Below the pieces are notes generated by a model. The model was given only the letters and a program-made list of their open reading frames with translations, made no database searches and was not told where the DNA came from. A stretch of 21,995 bases of DNA. It comes from a virus. Location of the stretch: IMG/VR virus record IMGVR_UViG_3300017952_000119, positions 1 through 21,995 of that record. The stretch is one strand, 5' to 3'. The translations under genes were made by a program, and so were the position numbers. Each line of letters starts with the position of its first letter. Positions within the stretch are counted from its first letter, which is position 1. Positions 1 to 7,384 of the stretch are shown here, one piece after another.

Positions 1-175
1 ATAGTTCAGTAAAGTTAGATTCTAACATATCTAATTCACTATTCATTTCCATAACCATAGCATCACAAGCGTTCTGATGTGATTTAATTTCTTCTATGGA
101 GTTGAATACCCAACCAAATGCACCAAGCATTGCTGATAATAATATTGGCATTAAATTTTTTAAATCTATTTTCAT
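1..175 (-). CDS. Small membrane-anchored protein, partial
   Basis: An open frame starts at the ATG at 175-173, preceded by an AGGAG ribosome-binding site, and runs off the left edge with no stop, so only the N-terminal 58 residues are seen. Residues 8-23 form one hydrophobic segment (MPILLSAMLGAFGWVF). An acidic, probably helical stretch follows (SIEEIKSH, then MEMNSELDMLES). One N-terminal membrane helix with a helical tail fits a spanin- or holin-accessory-like protein, but no family motif is recognised. It is the last gene seen of a run of three tiny membrane genes on the minus strand and is only 6 nt from its neighbour, which suggests a shared lysis or membrane role. That role is inferred from context only. 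Confidence 0.6.
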   Translation of the reverse strand, partial: MKIDLKNLMPILLSAMLGAFGWVFNSIEEIKSHQNACDAMVMEMNSELDMLESNFTEL

Positions 176-181
176 TTTCTC

Positions 182-373
182 CTACATTAAATTCTGAATT
201 AAAGCACTTAATGCAGCTAAAGCTACAATCCAACCACTTAATTCCGCTCTTGATATTTTTGAATTAACTTTCTCGTGAAGTTCATCTATCCTTTTGTTTA
301 TTTTTTCCTGCCCATCTAAAACCATTAATAACATTTCCTTTTGTGTCATTCCGTTACCGTTATTATTAGTCAT
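182..373 (-). CDS. Small coiled-coil protein with C-terminal membrane helix (XhlA-like)
   Basis: This 63-aa protein has an N-terminal polar part, a heptad-like amphipathic segment around residues 20-42 (EKINKRIDELHEKVNSKIS) and a C-terminal hydrophobic segment (WIVALAALSALIQNLM). That layout, coiled coil then one transmembrane helix at the C-terminus, is that of XhlA/holin-accessory proteins, which assist holins at the cytoplasmic membrane. No residue-level signature proves the family. The start overlaps the stop of the upstream gene by 8 nt, so the two are probably translationally coupled. Lysis function is inferred from topology and neighbours. An alternative is a small structural or superinfection-exclusion membrane protein. 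Confidence 0.6.
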   Translation of the reverse strand: MTNNNGNGMTQKEMLLMVLDGQEKINKRIDELHEKVNSKISRAELSGWIVALAALSALIQNLM

Positions 374-608
374 TGTGGCTCACAATATTAAAGGCTTGAT
401 TAACTTCTTCCCAAGTCAATTTTCCATCTTCTAAGTATTTTCTGGCTAAGATTTCTAACACATTTGCTACGCCAAGAAAACCAGCTAACATAGCTGATTT
501 ATAAACATCAATCCCCACTAAACTTCCTGCACCGATTACGCTTAATGCTTGTGCTATAAAAACTGCAACCATACGTTTACTTATGTTTTTATACAATTCG
601 TAATCCAT
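366..608 (-). CDS. Holin-like small membrane protein
   Basis: This 80-aa protein has a hydrophobic stretch from about residue 13 to 34 and a second weaker one around 38-54, then a polar tail with KLTWEEVNQAF. Small proteins with one or two membrane helices followed by a 'DGKLTxEEvNxAF'-like tail are frequent in actinobacteriophage lysis regions; this is a memory-based resemblance. The gene begins a three-gene minus-strand cluster of tiny membrane proteins (608 down to 1). About 90 nt of A/T-rich sequence separate it from the metallophosphoesterase gene upstream. No endolysin is visible in the window, so the assignment cannot be confirmed by context. It could equally be another membrane protein. 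Confidence 0.6.
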   Translation of the reverse strand: MDYELYKNISKRMVAVFIAQALSVIGAGSLVGIDVYKSAMLAGFLGVANVLEILARKYLEDGKLTWEEVNQAFNIVSHND

Positions 609-698
609 ACAGATATATTTAACAGAAAAAAAATTAAAAAAAAATTGGTTTTTTTGTAAAACTTTTCCCCTATAGGTAAGAGAAAAAAGCTCTCAGTT

Positions 699-1766
699 TC
701 AGTCTAACCAAACATTTTCATAATCTGCTGTGACGATACCTTTTTTAGGATTAACAAACATCATTCTTTGAGCAGGTAATCCTAAAGCACCTAAGTTTTC
801 CGCAGCATAGTAGTTATTAGATTCTGGCGAAGGACTACATCTCATAGTAATACCAGCATCTGTCCAAGTTAATTGCTGATGCCAATGACCAAAAGCTAAA
901 TCCTTAAAATTTGGAAATGGCATATCTGGTTGTGAACCTAATGCTTTCCAAGAAACAACTTTCTTTTTGACACCATACCATGGAATGCCTAACTGACCAC
1001 GGAATTGGTCACCGTGAACAAGTAGACAAGAATATTTACCAATAGTATCAACAGCATACCAACCTCTATCACCTTCAAAGGCTTCAGGATTGACCCATTC
1101 TAATCTTTTCTCTCCAGAAAACATTAATTTAGTAGTTTCATACAAAATTCTATCTGCATTGTCTTCAGGATGAAAAGTTCCATATCTACCAATTCTTCCA
1201 TGGTTACCAATAACAGAAGTTACTTTTACTTCATCAAAAGTGGCTAACATTTCTCTAATAAAATTAGTTAATGTTTCTAAACCATTTTTCATTAACTGTC
1301 TATACAAACCAGAATCAACTACCCATGCTTGACCAGGGAATATATCAATACCTTCAACAATATCTCCTAATATCCAAATATGAGCTTTTTTGATATTATG
1401 TGATTTTCTATGTATAGCTGTTATCTCTTGAACTTTTTTAGCATATTGTGCAATTCTTTGCTGACATATTTCCGAATTGTAAGTCGGTGTTTTTTTACCC
1501 ATTTGCCAGTCAGCCAACATAATGACAGCTACTTCTTCGTTCTTACTTTTGGCAACTGTTAATTTTGGTGGTTTAACTGGTGGTATATCAATATCAGCTA
1601 TTGAATCTTGTACTGCATTGTAAATAGCATCTACCAATTCATCTTGATTGTTTTTTAGCTTATCTACTTGTTTATGTAAACGATTTATTGTCTGTTGTAA
1701 ATCTTTTACTTTTTCTGATTCAGATTCAGCAATTAAATCTGCAATTTCTTTATCTTTAAGTGTCAT
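699..1766 (-). CDS. Calcineurin-like metallophosphoesterase
   Basis: This 355-aa protein shows the ordered metal-binding motifs of the calcineurin-like phosphoesterase superfamily: ADWQMGK near residue 85 (a DxQ variant of the usual DxH), ILGDIVEG near 130, VIGNHGR near 185, LVHGDQ near 250 and GHWH near 293. These ligands bind a two-metal centre that hydrolyses phosphodiester or phosphomonoester bonds, as in Mre11/SbcD-type nucleases and phosphatases. Residues 3-50 form a predicted coiled coil, possibly for oligomerisation. The substrate is unknown. Phage members often sit among replication or head genes, and here the gene follows the head genes and precedes the small membrane genes. The short A/T-rich gap after its stop contains GAGAGC followed by a T-run on the sense strand, which may end the transcript weakly. 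Confidence 0.88.
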   Translation of the reverse strand: MTLKDKEIADLIAESESEKVKDLQQTINRLHKQVDKLKNNQDELVDAIYNAVQDSIADIDIPPVKPPKLTVAKSKNEEVAVIMLADWQMGKKTPTYNSEICQQRIAQYAKKVQEITAIHRKSHNIKKAHIWILGDIVEGIDIFPGQAWVVDSGLYRQLMKNGLETLTNFIREMLATFDEVKVTSVIGNHGRIGRYGTFHPEDNADRILYETTKLMFSGEKRLEWVNPEAFEGDRGWYAVDTIGKYSCLLVHGDQFRGQLGIPWYGVKKKVVSWKALGSQPDMPFPNFKDLAFGHWHQQLTWTDAGITMRCSPSPESNNYYAAENLGALGLPAQRMMFVNPKKGIVTADYENVWLD

Positions 1767-1778
1767 ACCAGCCCTGCT

Positions 1779-2024
1779 TTACAATTCTTTACCGCTATCG
1801 ATTAACGATAGGATATTTCTTCTGAAGGTATCTACTGTACCTTTGAATCCAAATTTTTCTCTGCATATTCTATGTGCTGGTGCAAATGGTACTGCAATAT
1901 TTTGTTCGTTGCAATGTTTTATTAAAGCATTGATATATTGTTTTCCATCAGCAGAAATGCTGTCTATCAGCATTGTTTTTCCATGTGATTCAAACGTGGA
2001 TTCAATTAATTTATTAACGTCCAT
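1779..2024 (-). CDS. Hypothetical 81-aa protein, possibly nucleic-acid binding
   Basis: A clear AAGGAG site lies just before the ATG at 2024, and the gene ends 12 nt before the metallophosphoesterase start, so it belongs to the same transcript. The protein has two predicted helical parts. The C-terminal half (HRICREKFGFKGTVDTFRRN) could be a small helix-turn-helix, because 'CREKFGF..TVDTFRRN' resembles the spacing of recognition-helix folds. This is an inference from pattern only. No catalytic motif is visible. It has coding-like composition and operon position, so it is likely a real gene of unknown function. Confidence 0.7.
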   Translation of the reverse strand: MDVNKLIESTFESHGKTMLIDSISADGKQYINALIKHCNEQNIAVPFAPAHRICREKFGFKGTVDTFRRNILSLIDSGKEL

Positions 2025-2091
2025 TTTTCTCCTTAAATAAGTTAAGGGTATTTTAGTATAAGTTTTTTAATAAGGGTAGTTTATTGATATA

Positions 2092-3354
2092 TTATTTTTT
2101 AGACATTTTCCAAGTACCGCCTCTAGCCTTGTAGGTTTTAGATGCCCATGCGTTAGCGTATGCACTTGGATATACGTTAAATTTTGATTTAGTTTCTGCT
2201 AGAACTGATTGCCAGAGCTTTGGTTTAGTTGGAATTGGCTTGGCTTTGGATATTTTTTTTTTTTTCTTTTTCTTATAATCCCATTCAGTATTTGCGACAT
2301 GAACATCACCTGGCGTTATGTCTTTTTTAACATTTTGATATCTTTCTAATAATCTACGACCTTTTGCAGCTAATTTAGCAGCATCTTGTCTATTCTTAGG
2401 AACTGGTTCACCCCAAGCATTAGCTGATAAAGCAAGTCTTGATGGTTGCCCATTAGGTTTAACCATTGGACCACTAGGATTAGTAAAAAATCTTGTTAAG
2501 AAAGAACCTTTTCTTCTCATCTTTTCTGGTGTATTAGCAGGTCCTTTAACACCAGGTTTTAAATTAGCACCTTCAGTTCTTTTAAAGTGTTCACGTCCTG
2601 CTTGTGTTAATCCACCTTTTGGGTCTTTTAATCTTGGATGACCAGCTTTATGTGCTTTCTTTAATTTTTTAGATTCTGATATAGCAATAGCCATTGCTTG
2701 TCCCCTATCAGTAACAATTTTACCTTGTGCATTTTTAAGTTTCTTAGCATAAAACTCACGCATAACTGTAGAGATTTTATCTTTACCTGCACCTTTACCA
2801 ACAGTTCTTGAAGCTCTTGAATGAGCTAAAGCCATAGTATCACCACTCATAATTCTTCTTCGCATTTCATCCATGTGCTTTTTAGAATGTTTTCCTTTTT
2901 TCTTATGTTCTTTTAAAGAACGTTCTATATCGCCTTCTCCGTGAACTTTAGACATAGTCATATCTACAATTTCTCTTTGACCTTTGCCGTGTACAGAAAA
3001 TCCTGTATATGAACCATTTTTTACTTTTTCCCAAACATCATCATTATCAACTTTAAATCCTATCCACCAGCCAGCAGGTATGTTTTCAGATTTTGATACT
3101 AAACCGAGAGCTTCTAATTTATCTGGAGTAACAACAAAAGATTCTACAACTCTTGCAACGTTTTGATTAATGTGCATTTCAGCACCATTTCTGGAATGAA
3201 GAACATAATCATATGCAGCTTTTTCTAATTCTCCAATATCTTCAATGAAATCTCCTTGTGAATCAACATAGACTTCACCATCTTCATCTTTTATAATATT
3301 TGCCCAACCGAATACTAATCGTTGGTCGTTATCAAACTTTATGATTTCGTTCAT
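2092..3354 (-). CDS. XkdF-like prohead protease fused to basic DUF-type domains
   Basis: Residues 1-130 resemble the XkdF-like putative phage serine protease family. They contain VDSQGDFIE, an HINQ histidine, a VVES segment and PAGWWIGFKVDND with GSYTGFSVHGKG, in the order expected for a prohead maturation protease. The remaining 290 residues are strongly basic and modular. A segment with DRGQAMAIAISESKKL recalls DUF6496, and one with KGGLTQAGREHFKRTEGAN through AWGEPVPKN to AAKGRRLLERY recalls DUF6321. A C-terminal VYPSAYANAWASKTYKARGG tail is also common in phage proteins. A run of seven lysines comes from a poly-A tract. The gene overlaps the minor head gene by 4 nt (ATGA). The protease role is well supported by family and position. 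The tail may act in scaffolding or DNA contact, which is inferred. Confidence 0.83.
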   Translation of the reverse strand: MNEIIKFDNDQRLVFGWANIIKDEDGEVYVDSQGDFIEDIGELEKAAYDYVLHSRNGAEMHINQNVARVVESFVVTPDKLEALGLVSKSENIPAGWWIGFKVDNDDVWEKVKNGSYTGFSVHGKGQREIVDMTMSKVHGEGDIERSLKEHKKKGKHSKKHMDEMRRRIMSGDTMALAHSRASRTVGKGAGKDKISTVMREFYAKKLKNAQGKIVTDRGQAMAIAISESKKLKKAHKAGHPRLKDPKGGLTQAGREHFKRTEGANLKPGVKGPANTPEKMRRKGSFLTRFFTNPSGPMVKPNGQPSRLALSANAWGEPVPKNRQDAAKLAAKGRRLLERYQNVKKDITPGDVHVANTEWDYKKKKKKKISKAKPIPTKPKLWQSVLAETKSKFNVYPSAYANAWASKTYKARGGTWKMSKK

Positions 3355-4193
3355 GTCCTAGATTCTACAGGATGTAATTGGCATCTGCAATTTGGGTGAA
3401 TTGGTGGAGATTGATACGCTCCCATTGATGTTTGAAAGTATTGTCCAGCTAAAACAATATCATTTGCCGAAGGTGCACATTTAACACAAGGTTGAGCATC
3501 TGTTATCCATTGAACAGGTGTTGGTGTTCCTGTAGATTTCCATACTTCTAATTTTGCAGTTTCAATAGCAGTTTGTACTTCTGTTTGTGCTATTAACTGT
3601 GCCCTTTGATTTAATAATTTAGCTGAATAATCAGATACTTGTTTATTTATCTTAACTTGTGATATTCCTTTTGTAGATAAACTGTTTCTTAAATTTTCAA
3701 CTGCTCTAGCTCCTCTAGTATCTAATCCTATATTGTCTTTAACTCTACTTGCTATTTCTGAAACACTAGCACCAGTTCTTATTCCATTTCCGATTGTTTC
3801 TCTTAAAGCTAATTGTGTTTGTTTACTTATTCCTTCAACTAAAACTGCACCTCTTTCTTGTGCAAACTTAGAAGCTAATCCGTTTATCAATTCTGGATTA
3901 TCAGGTATAGCTCTCGCTAATTTTGAATAAGCCAAGGATGCAGCCTGAGTAAAAACAAACGCACCTAAAGCTAACATTAAAGTACTATCGAATTGAGTAA
4001 TTTCCTCGTCTAAAACGTTCTGCTCATTAAAGTTTTTAGATAATTTAGCAATTTCTGCTTTATATAATTTTTCAGCTTCACGAATAGTATCTTCGTAGAT
4101 TTTTTCATATTCTTCAAAATCTTCGATTACTTGTTTTCTATTTTCCTTCGGATTTATTGCCTTCAGGATTAAATTCTTGTCTAACTGCTTCAC
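3351..4193 (-). CDS. Minor head protein, SPP1 gp7 / Mu gpF family
   Basis: The C-terminal part of this 280-aa protein has the hallmark of SPP1 gp7/Mu gpF head morphogenesis proteins: QWITDAQPCVKCAPS followed by a PPIHPNCRC motif at the end. These Cys/His residues probably bind zinc. Before it lies a long helical domain with RETIGNGIRTG, RAVENLRNSL and LIAQTEVQTA, also typical of the family. Such proteins associate with the portal and are needed for head assembly or DNA delivery. The start lies 56 nt inside the portal gene and the end overlaps the protease gene by 4 nt, the classic portal-minor head-protease order. The N-terminal 80 residues are variable. Confidence 0.9.
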   Translation of the reverse strand: MKQLDKNLILKAINPKENRKQVIEDFEEYEKIYEDTIREAEKLYKAEIAKLSKNFNEQNVLDEEITQFDSTLMLALGAFVFTQAASLAYSKLARAIPDNPELINGLASKFAQERGAVLVEGISKQTQLALRETIGNGIRTGASVSEIASRVKDNIGLDTRGARAVENLRNSLSTKGISQVKINKQVSDYSAKLLNQRAQLIAQTEVQTAIETAKLEVWKSTGTPTPVQWITDAQPCVKCAPSANDIVLAGQYFQTSMGAYQSPPIHPNCRCQLHPVESRT

Positions 4194-5640
4194 GAGCTTG
4201 TTCCCTTACTTGATTTACTGTTTCTTGTTGCTGTGCTAATTGGACAATTTTTTGATAATCAATATCAGCAATTCCTGTTGAATTATTTGGGTCTTGTGGT
4301 TTCAAATAATCTTGACTATCTTGTTTTGGCAATGTAGCAATCTGTCTTAAATATTCTTCAAGTTTTTGGTCAGGGAATATTTGCATACCAGAACCAGCAA
4401 GAGTAGATATGTATTGAGCTAACTCTTGTAGTGATGGTGTTTCCAAATCACTGTGTCTTAGTTTTGGTAATCTAGTTGTATCAAAACCATTGATTTGAAA
4501 TAATTTTGGAATAGCATAATCGTTAAATACATTTGTTATATTGTCTAAGTAACTTTCTAATGCTACTGCAAATAATCTTGTTTTATTTCCTGCTAAAGAA
4601 TAAGAACCTGTTCCGCCATGACCTAATAAAATAAAATCTGCTAATACTGTCATAGCAATTCTTTGTTCGTATCTGGTAACAATAGCTGTTGTATCAAACT
4701 GTCTACTTCCACCAGAATTTAAAAGACCAAATTCGTATAATGGTTTTCCTGAAGCATCATAAACTCTAGGAAAGATAATTCCTTCTTGTGTATCTCTACG
4801 AACATTAACAATTAATTTTTTAATAGCTTCTAACATTGCTTGTTGGTCAGCAGTTGCACCAGCAGCCATAATAGCTGGGTCTACATAAGCTATTGGAATA
4901 CCAGCTAAATCTCTTTCTACACCAATACCTTCTATTTCTTCAATTCTTTTTTTGAAGTACCAAGAACGATAAGCATTTCTTAAAATAGAACGACCTTCAG
5001 GATTATTTTTATGTGATTGTGTTCTGAATAATAAACATTTTTCCATTGGTATCACTACTTGTTTGTAGCTTGGTGGAGCTAATTGCATAGCACCACGAAT
5101 ACCACCTTGTGGGTCGAATATCCAATGGTCTATTGTGTCTTGGGCACGCATTGGCATTTTTCTCCAACCAATTCTTCCGTCTGTAAACTTAGAACGTTGT
5201 GTTGGGTCTGATGTGTCCATACCTCCACGCCTTTTGTAAACTATTTCATGTAAGCTAAATCCATACACAAGCATTGACATAACTTCAGAAACAAATTCAA
5301 GCCATGTGTTAGACATATCATCCATACACTCTTGAACAAATTGTGCTTGTTTAACATCATCTCTTTTAGCTGAGAATGGTTCAACATCCCATTTAGTACT
5401 TCTAATAATTTGGTCTACGGCAAATAAAATAGCACCGATAATAGCATCATTGTCTGCCATTTCACGATATGTTTTCATTCCCTTTCGACCTTGTAAGTCG
5501 TACAGGAACTCCTCCATCACATATCCAGCTTGTCTGTTTAATCCAGACATACCAAACTCTGACATACCTACTCTGGAATTAACATTAGGAGCAGAATCTC
5601 CTAACGCTTTATTTATTTGTTCAAAATCTTTTTCACTCAT
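4138..5640 (-). CDS. Portal protein (Mu gp29/DUF935-like)
   Basis: This 500-aa protein has the length and organisation of phage portals. An N-terminal part contains EMADNDAIIGAILFAVDQII, as in many portals where the 'xDxxvxaal' helix packs in the wing. A central GRSILRNAYRSWYFKKR segment and a C-terminal segment GMQIFPDQKLEEYLRQ resemble the DUF935/Mu gp29 group. Portals form a dodecameric ring at one head vertex and are the channel for DNA packaging and ejection. The neighbouring minor head and protease genes agree. The last 60 residues are glutamine-rich. The start overlaps the primase stop by 8 nt, an unusual direct join of a replication gene and the structural operon. Confidence 0.9.
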   Translation of the reverse strand: MSEKDFEQINKALGDSAPNVNSRVGMSEFGMSGLNRQAGYVMEEFLYDLQGRKGMKTYREMADNDAIIGAILFAVDQIIRSTKWDVEPFSAKRDDVKQAQFVQECMDDMSNTWLEFVSEVMSMLVYGFSLHEIVYKRRGGMDTSDPTQRSKFTDGRIGWRKMPMRAQDTIDHWIFDPQGGIRGAMQLAPPSYKQVVIPMEKCLLFRTQSHKNNPEGRSILRNAYRSWYFKKRIEEIEGIGVERDLAGIPIAYVDPAIMAAGATADQQAMLEAIKKLIVNVRRDTQEGIIFPRVYDASGKPLYEFGLLNSGGSRQFDTTAIVTRYEQRIAMTVLADFILLGHGGTGSYSLAGNKTRLFAVALESYLDNITNVFNDYAIPKLFQINGFDTTRLPKLRHSDLETPSLQELAQYISTLAGSGMQIFPDQKLEEYLRQIATLPKQDSQDYLKPQDPNNSTGIADIDYQKIVQLAQQQETVNQVREQAREAVRQEFNPEGNKSEGK

Positions 5641-6565
5641 CTTCAGGAAACCACATCTCTGCTTCTGTAAATAACTCTTTTCTTTGTTCTTTAGTTAAAT
5701 CTGCTGGGTCTTTAGCCCAGTCTGATTTATACCTTCCAACCATTATTGGTATTTCCATCTTATCACAAACGCTAACACCTGCCATTTTGCCTGCGTCATC
5801 ATTGTCAAAACATAACACAATATAGGCAGGGTTTAGGCGGTTTAAGAGCGTTTTTTGAAAATCACTTAAATTAGAGCCTAAAATTGCTAAAGCAGGTATT
5901 CCTATTTCCCAAAAAGATAAAGCATCAATAGAACCTTCAACCAAAGCGACACCTCCATCATACTTCAGCTTTTTAAAGTTCTCGTTTATTAAGTTATCTT
6001 TTTGATATTCATGCTGACCATATAAAAATCCAGCTTTATTAAATCCTTTTGGATATAAATAACGAATATTAGCTTCTGGGTCTAATCTTCTTTTAATTAC
6101 ACCAAGAATTTTTCCGTGATGTGTTTTCAAAGGAATAGTTGCAGAATTAGTTAATGGGTCATATCCTAAATCAAACCTTTCTACAGTTTCTTCACTTAAT
6201 CCACGGCTTTCCCAATATTCATGTGGATATTTATATTGGTCTAACCATTTTGATTCAAAATATTCAGTATCAGAATCCATTGTTGGGTCTGTAATGTATT
6301 CATCTAATTCACGAATAATATTATCGATAGCATCAACAGGAATTTCTTGTAGATGTGGATAATTTTTCTTAATACCTAATCTTCGTAATAAAGTATTCCA
6401 ATTACCTTTTTCATTACAGCCATGACAAATCCATAATCCGTTTTTCTTATTAACGGCAAAGCTAGGATTGTTGTCTGAATGAAATGGACATCTACAATAA
6501 AATTCTTCTTCAGATTCAGTTACAACGTCTAAATGTTGATTGACTATCTTTCCTCTATAATCCAT
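5633..6565 (-). CDS. DnaG-type DNA primase (CHC2 zinc finger, Toprim)
   Basis: An N-terminal CHC2 zinc finger is clear (FYCRCPFH, C27 and H30, then ICHGC, C48 and C51), followed after about 150 residues by a Toprim domain with VALVEGSIDAL near residue 208 and FDNDDAG near 255. The glutamate and the two acidic positions are the metal-binding catalytic residues. At about 310 aa it lacks the C-terminal helicase-binding domain of cellular DnaG, as is common for phage primases. It would lay down RNA primers for lagging-strand synthesis, probably with the helicase encoded at 7384-8670. I start it at the ATG at 6565; a GTG one codon upstream is also possible. It overlaps the preceding gene by about 11 nt. 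Confidence 0.92.
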   Translation of the reverse strand: MDYRGKIVNQHLDVVTESEEEFYCRCPFHSDNNPSFAVNKKNGLWICHGCNEKGNWNTLLRRLGIKKNYPHLQEIPVDAIDNIIRELDEYITDPTMDSDTEYFESKWLDQYKYPHEYWESRGLSEETVERFDLGYDPLTNSATIPLKTHHGKILGVIKRRLDPEANIRYLYPKGFNKAGFLYGQHEYQKDNLINENFKKLKYDGGVALVEGSIDALSFWEIGIPALAILGSNLSDFQKTLLNRLNPAYIVLCFDNDDAGKMAGVSVCDKMEIPIMVGRYKSDWAKDPADLTKEQRKELFTEAEMWFPEDE

Positions 6566-6851
6566 CACGCTTTACCAAATCCATAGCAACATAGTCTATA
6601 ATTGCTGTTTGGTATTCACTAAATTCAAAATATTCTCCACCAGCAGTATGACCACCTACTTTAATTTTCCAATGATTTTCGCCTTTATTATCGGTTATCA
6701 TTTCTATATTTTCGATAACTACACCTTGTTTGAAGTTACCTTCCATAACCATTCCAACTTTTAAGTCTGAAGGTTTCATAGCTTTTTTATTTCCAAGCGG
6801 TATAGTTCTTCCATAACCTAAATAGTATTTAACATTTGTTTTTCTTGACAT
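6555..6851 (-). CDS. Hypothetical 98-aa protein between helicase and primase
   Basis: I chose the ATG at 6851 (MSRKTNVKYY) because GAGAGGGG lies a few bases before it. An upstream in-frame ATG at 6893 has no ribosome-binding site and would overlap the neighbouring gene. The protein looks like a small beta-rich fold: PSDLKVGMVMEGNFKQGVVI, then NHWKIKVGG and a tail ending VKRDGL. 'LKVGMVMEG' followed by 'GVVIENIE' resembles small OB- or SH3-like barrels that sit next to replication proteins. No known family is recognised. Its place between helicase and primase suggests a replication accessory such as an ssDNA-binding or loader protein, which is only an inference. Confidence 0.75.
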   Translation of the reverse strand: MSRKTNVKYYLGYGRTIPLGNKKAMKPSDLKVGMVMEGNFKQGVVIENIEMITDNKGENHWKIKVGGHTAGGEYFEFSEYQTAIIDYVAMDLVKRDGL

Positions 6852-6889
6852 TTTACCCCTCTCTATCAAGACAAATTCGACTTCGTCTT

Positions 6890-7066
6890 TCATTTGACTA
6901 ATTCGTGTCCACGAACACGTGGAAACTTTTTCTCATGATGTTGAAAGCAAAATTTTTGTTTATTATATTGGCTAAGAACTTGTTCACAATCTTTATTTGC
7001 ACAAACTCTGCCTTTAGCAAAAGTTTTACTTTTTCGAACTTTAGCTTTTCTAGTTCCTTCTATCAT
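6890..7066 (-). CDS. 58-aa zinc-finger-like protein
   Basis: The ATG at 7066 is preceded by AAGGAG and overlaps the stop of the gene upstream. The protein has a basic N-terminus, then RVCANKDCEQVLSQYNK, then FCFQHH and a PRVRGHELVK tail. The C-x4-C...C-x2-H-H spacing would hold one zinc ion. Small proteins with 'vCanpdC...LsxYN....C..H' are frequent in actinobacteriophages, where they are of unknown role. The gene is in a chain of coupled genes downstream of the helicase. A nucleic-acid contact is likely from the basic N-terminus but is not proven. Confidence 0.8.
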   Translation of the reverse strand: MIEGTRKAKVRKSKTFAKGRVCANKDCEQVLSQYNKQKFCFQHHEKKFPRVRGHELVK

Positions 7067-7221
7067 TTGTCTTCTCCTTGTTCTGATATAGCAAAAATAC
7101 CAACGTTAAATTGCTGTGGTATATTTTTCATATCGTTTTCGGCATATTTAATTGCCTGTTCTTCAGTTTCAGCAAGGTAAGTTTTTTTACCGCTTAGTAA
7201 GATGTTAAATTTTTTCATCAT
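7063..7221 (-). CDS. Hypothetical 52-aa protein
   Basis: The frame opens with two adjacent ATG codons (7221 and 7218) behind AAAGGAAG and closes at 7063, sharing bases with the next start, so it is translationally coupled at both sides. The sequence (MMKKFNILLSGKKTYLAETE, then EQAIKYAENDMKN) reads as a short beta strand followed by a helix. The phrase 'A.tEEqAikyAe' is the common pattern of small phage proteins of about 50 residues that carry one strand-helix-strand unit. No motif for function is visible. Coding is supported by the exact overlaps with both neighbours. Confidence 0.7.
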   Translation of the reverse strand: MMKKFNILLSGKKTYLAETEEQAIKYAENDMKNIPQQFNVGIFAISEQGEDK

Positions 7222-7384
7222 CTTCCTTTCTTTTAACTATTTCCATAGTAATTTCTTGATTTAAGTTGTCAATGATTTGGTTAAACTTTTTTTCATACAA
7301 CTTTTTGAGTAAAAACTCTGGGTCATCTTTTAATTCTTTAGCTTTAAAGATAATCCATTGAGTTTTACTATTCCAAAGACTCAT
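7205..7384 (-). CDS. Hypothetical 59-aa protein
   Basis: The ATG at 7384 shares its A with the TGA stop of the helicase (TGATG), and the stop at 7205 lies 17 nt inside the following gene. The protein is highly charged and mainly helical (ELKDDPEFLLKKLYEKKFNQ), with no membrane segment and no cysteine. It could be a small helicase partner by position, but no family is recognised. Overlaps at both ends make it a likely real gene. Confidence 0.68.
   Translation of the reverse strand: MSLWNSKTQWIIFKAKELKDDPEFLLKKLYEKKFNQIIDNLNQEITMEIVKRKEDDEKI

Noticed and set aside
6555-6893. Longer start (ATG at 6893) for the 98-aa gene
   Set aside because: No ribosome-binding site lies before it and it would sit on the stop of the 58-aa gene. 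GAGAGGGG before the ATG at 6851 is far better.
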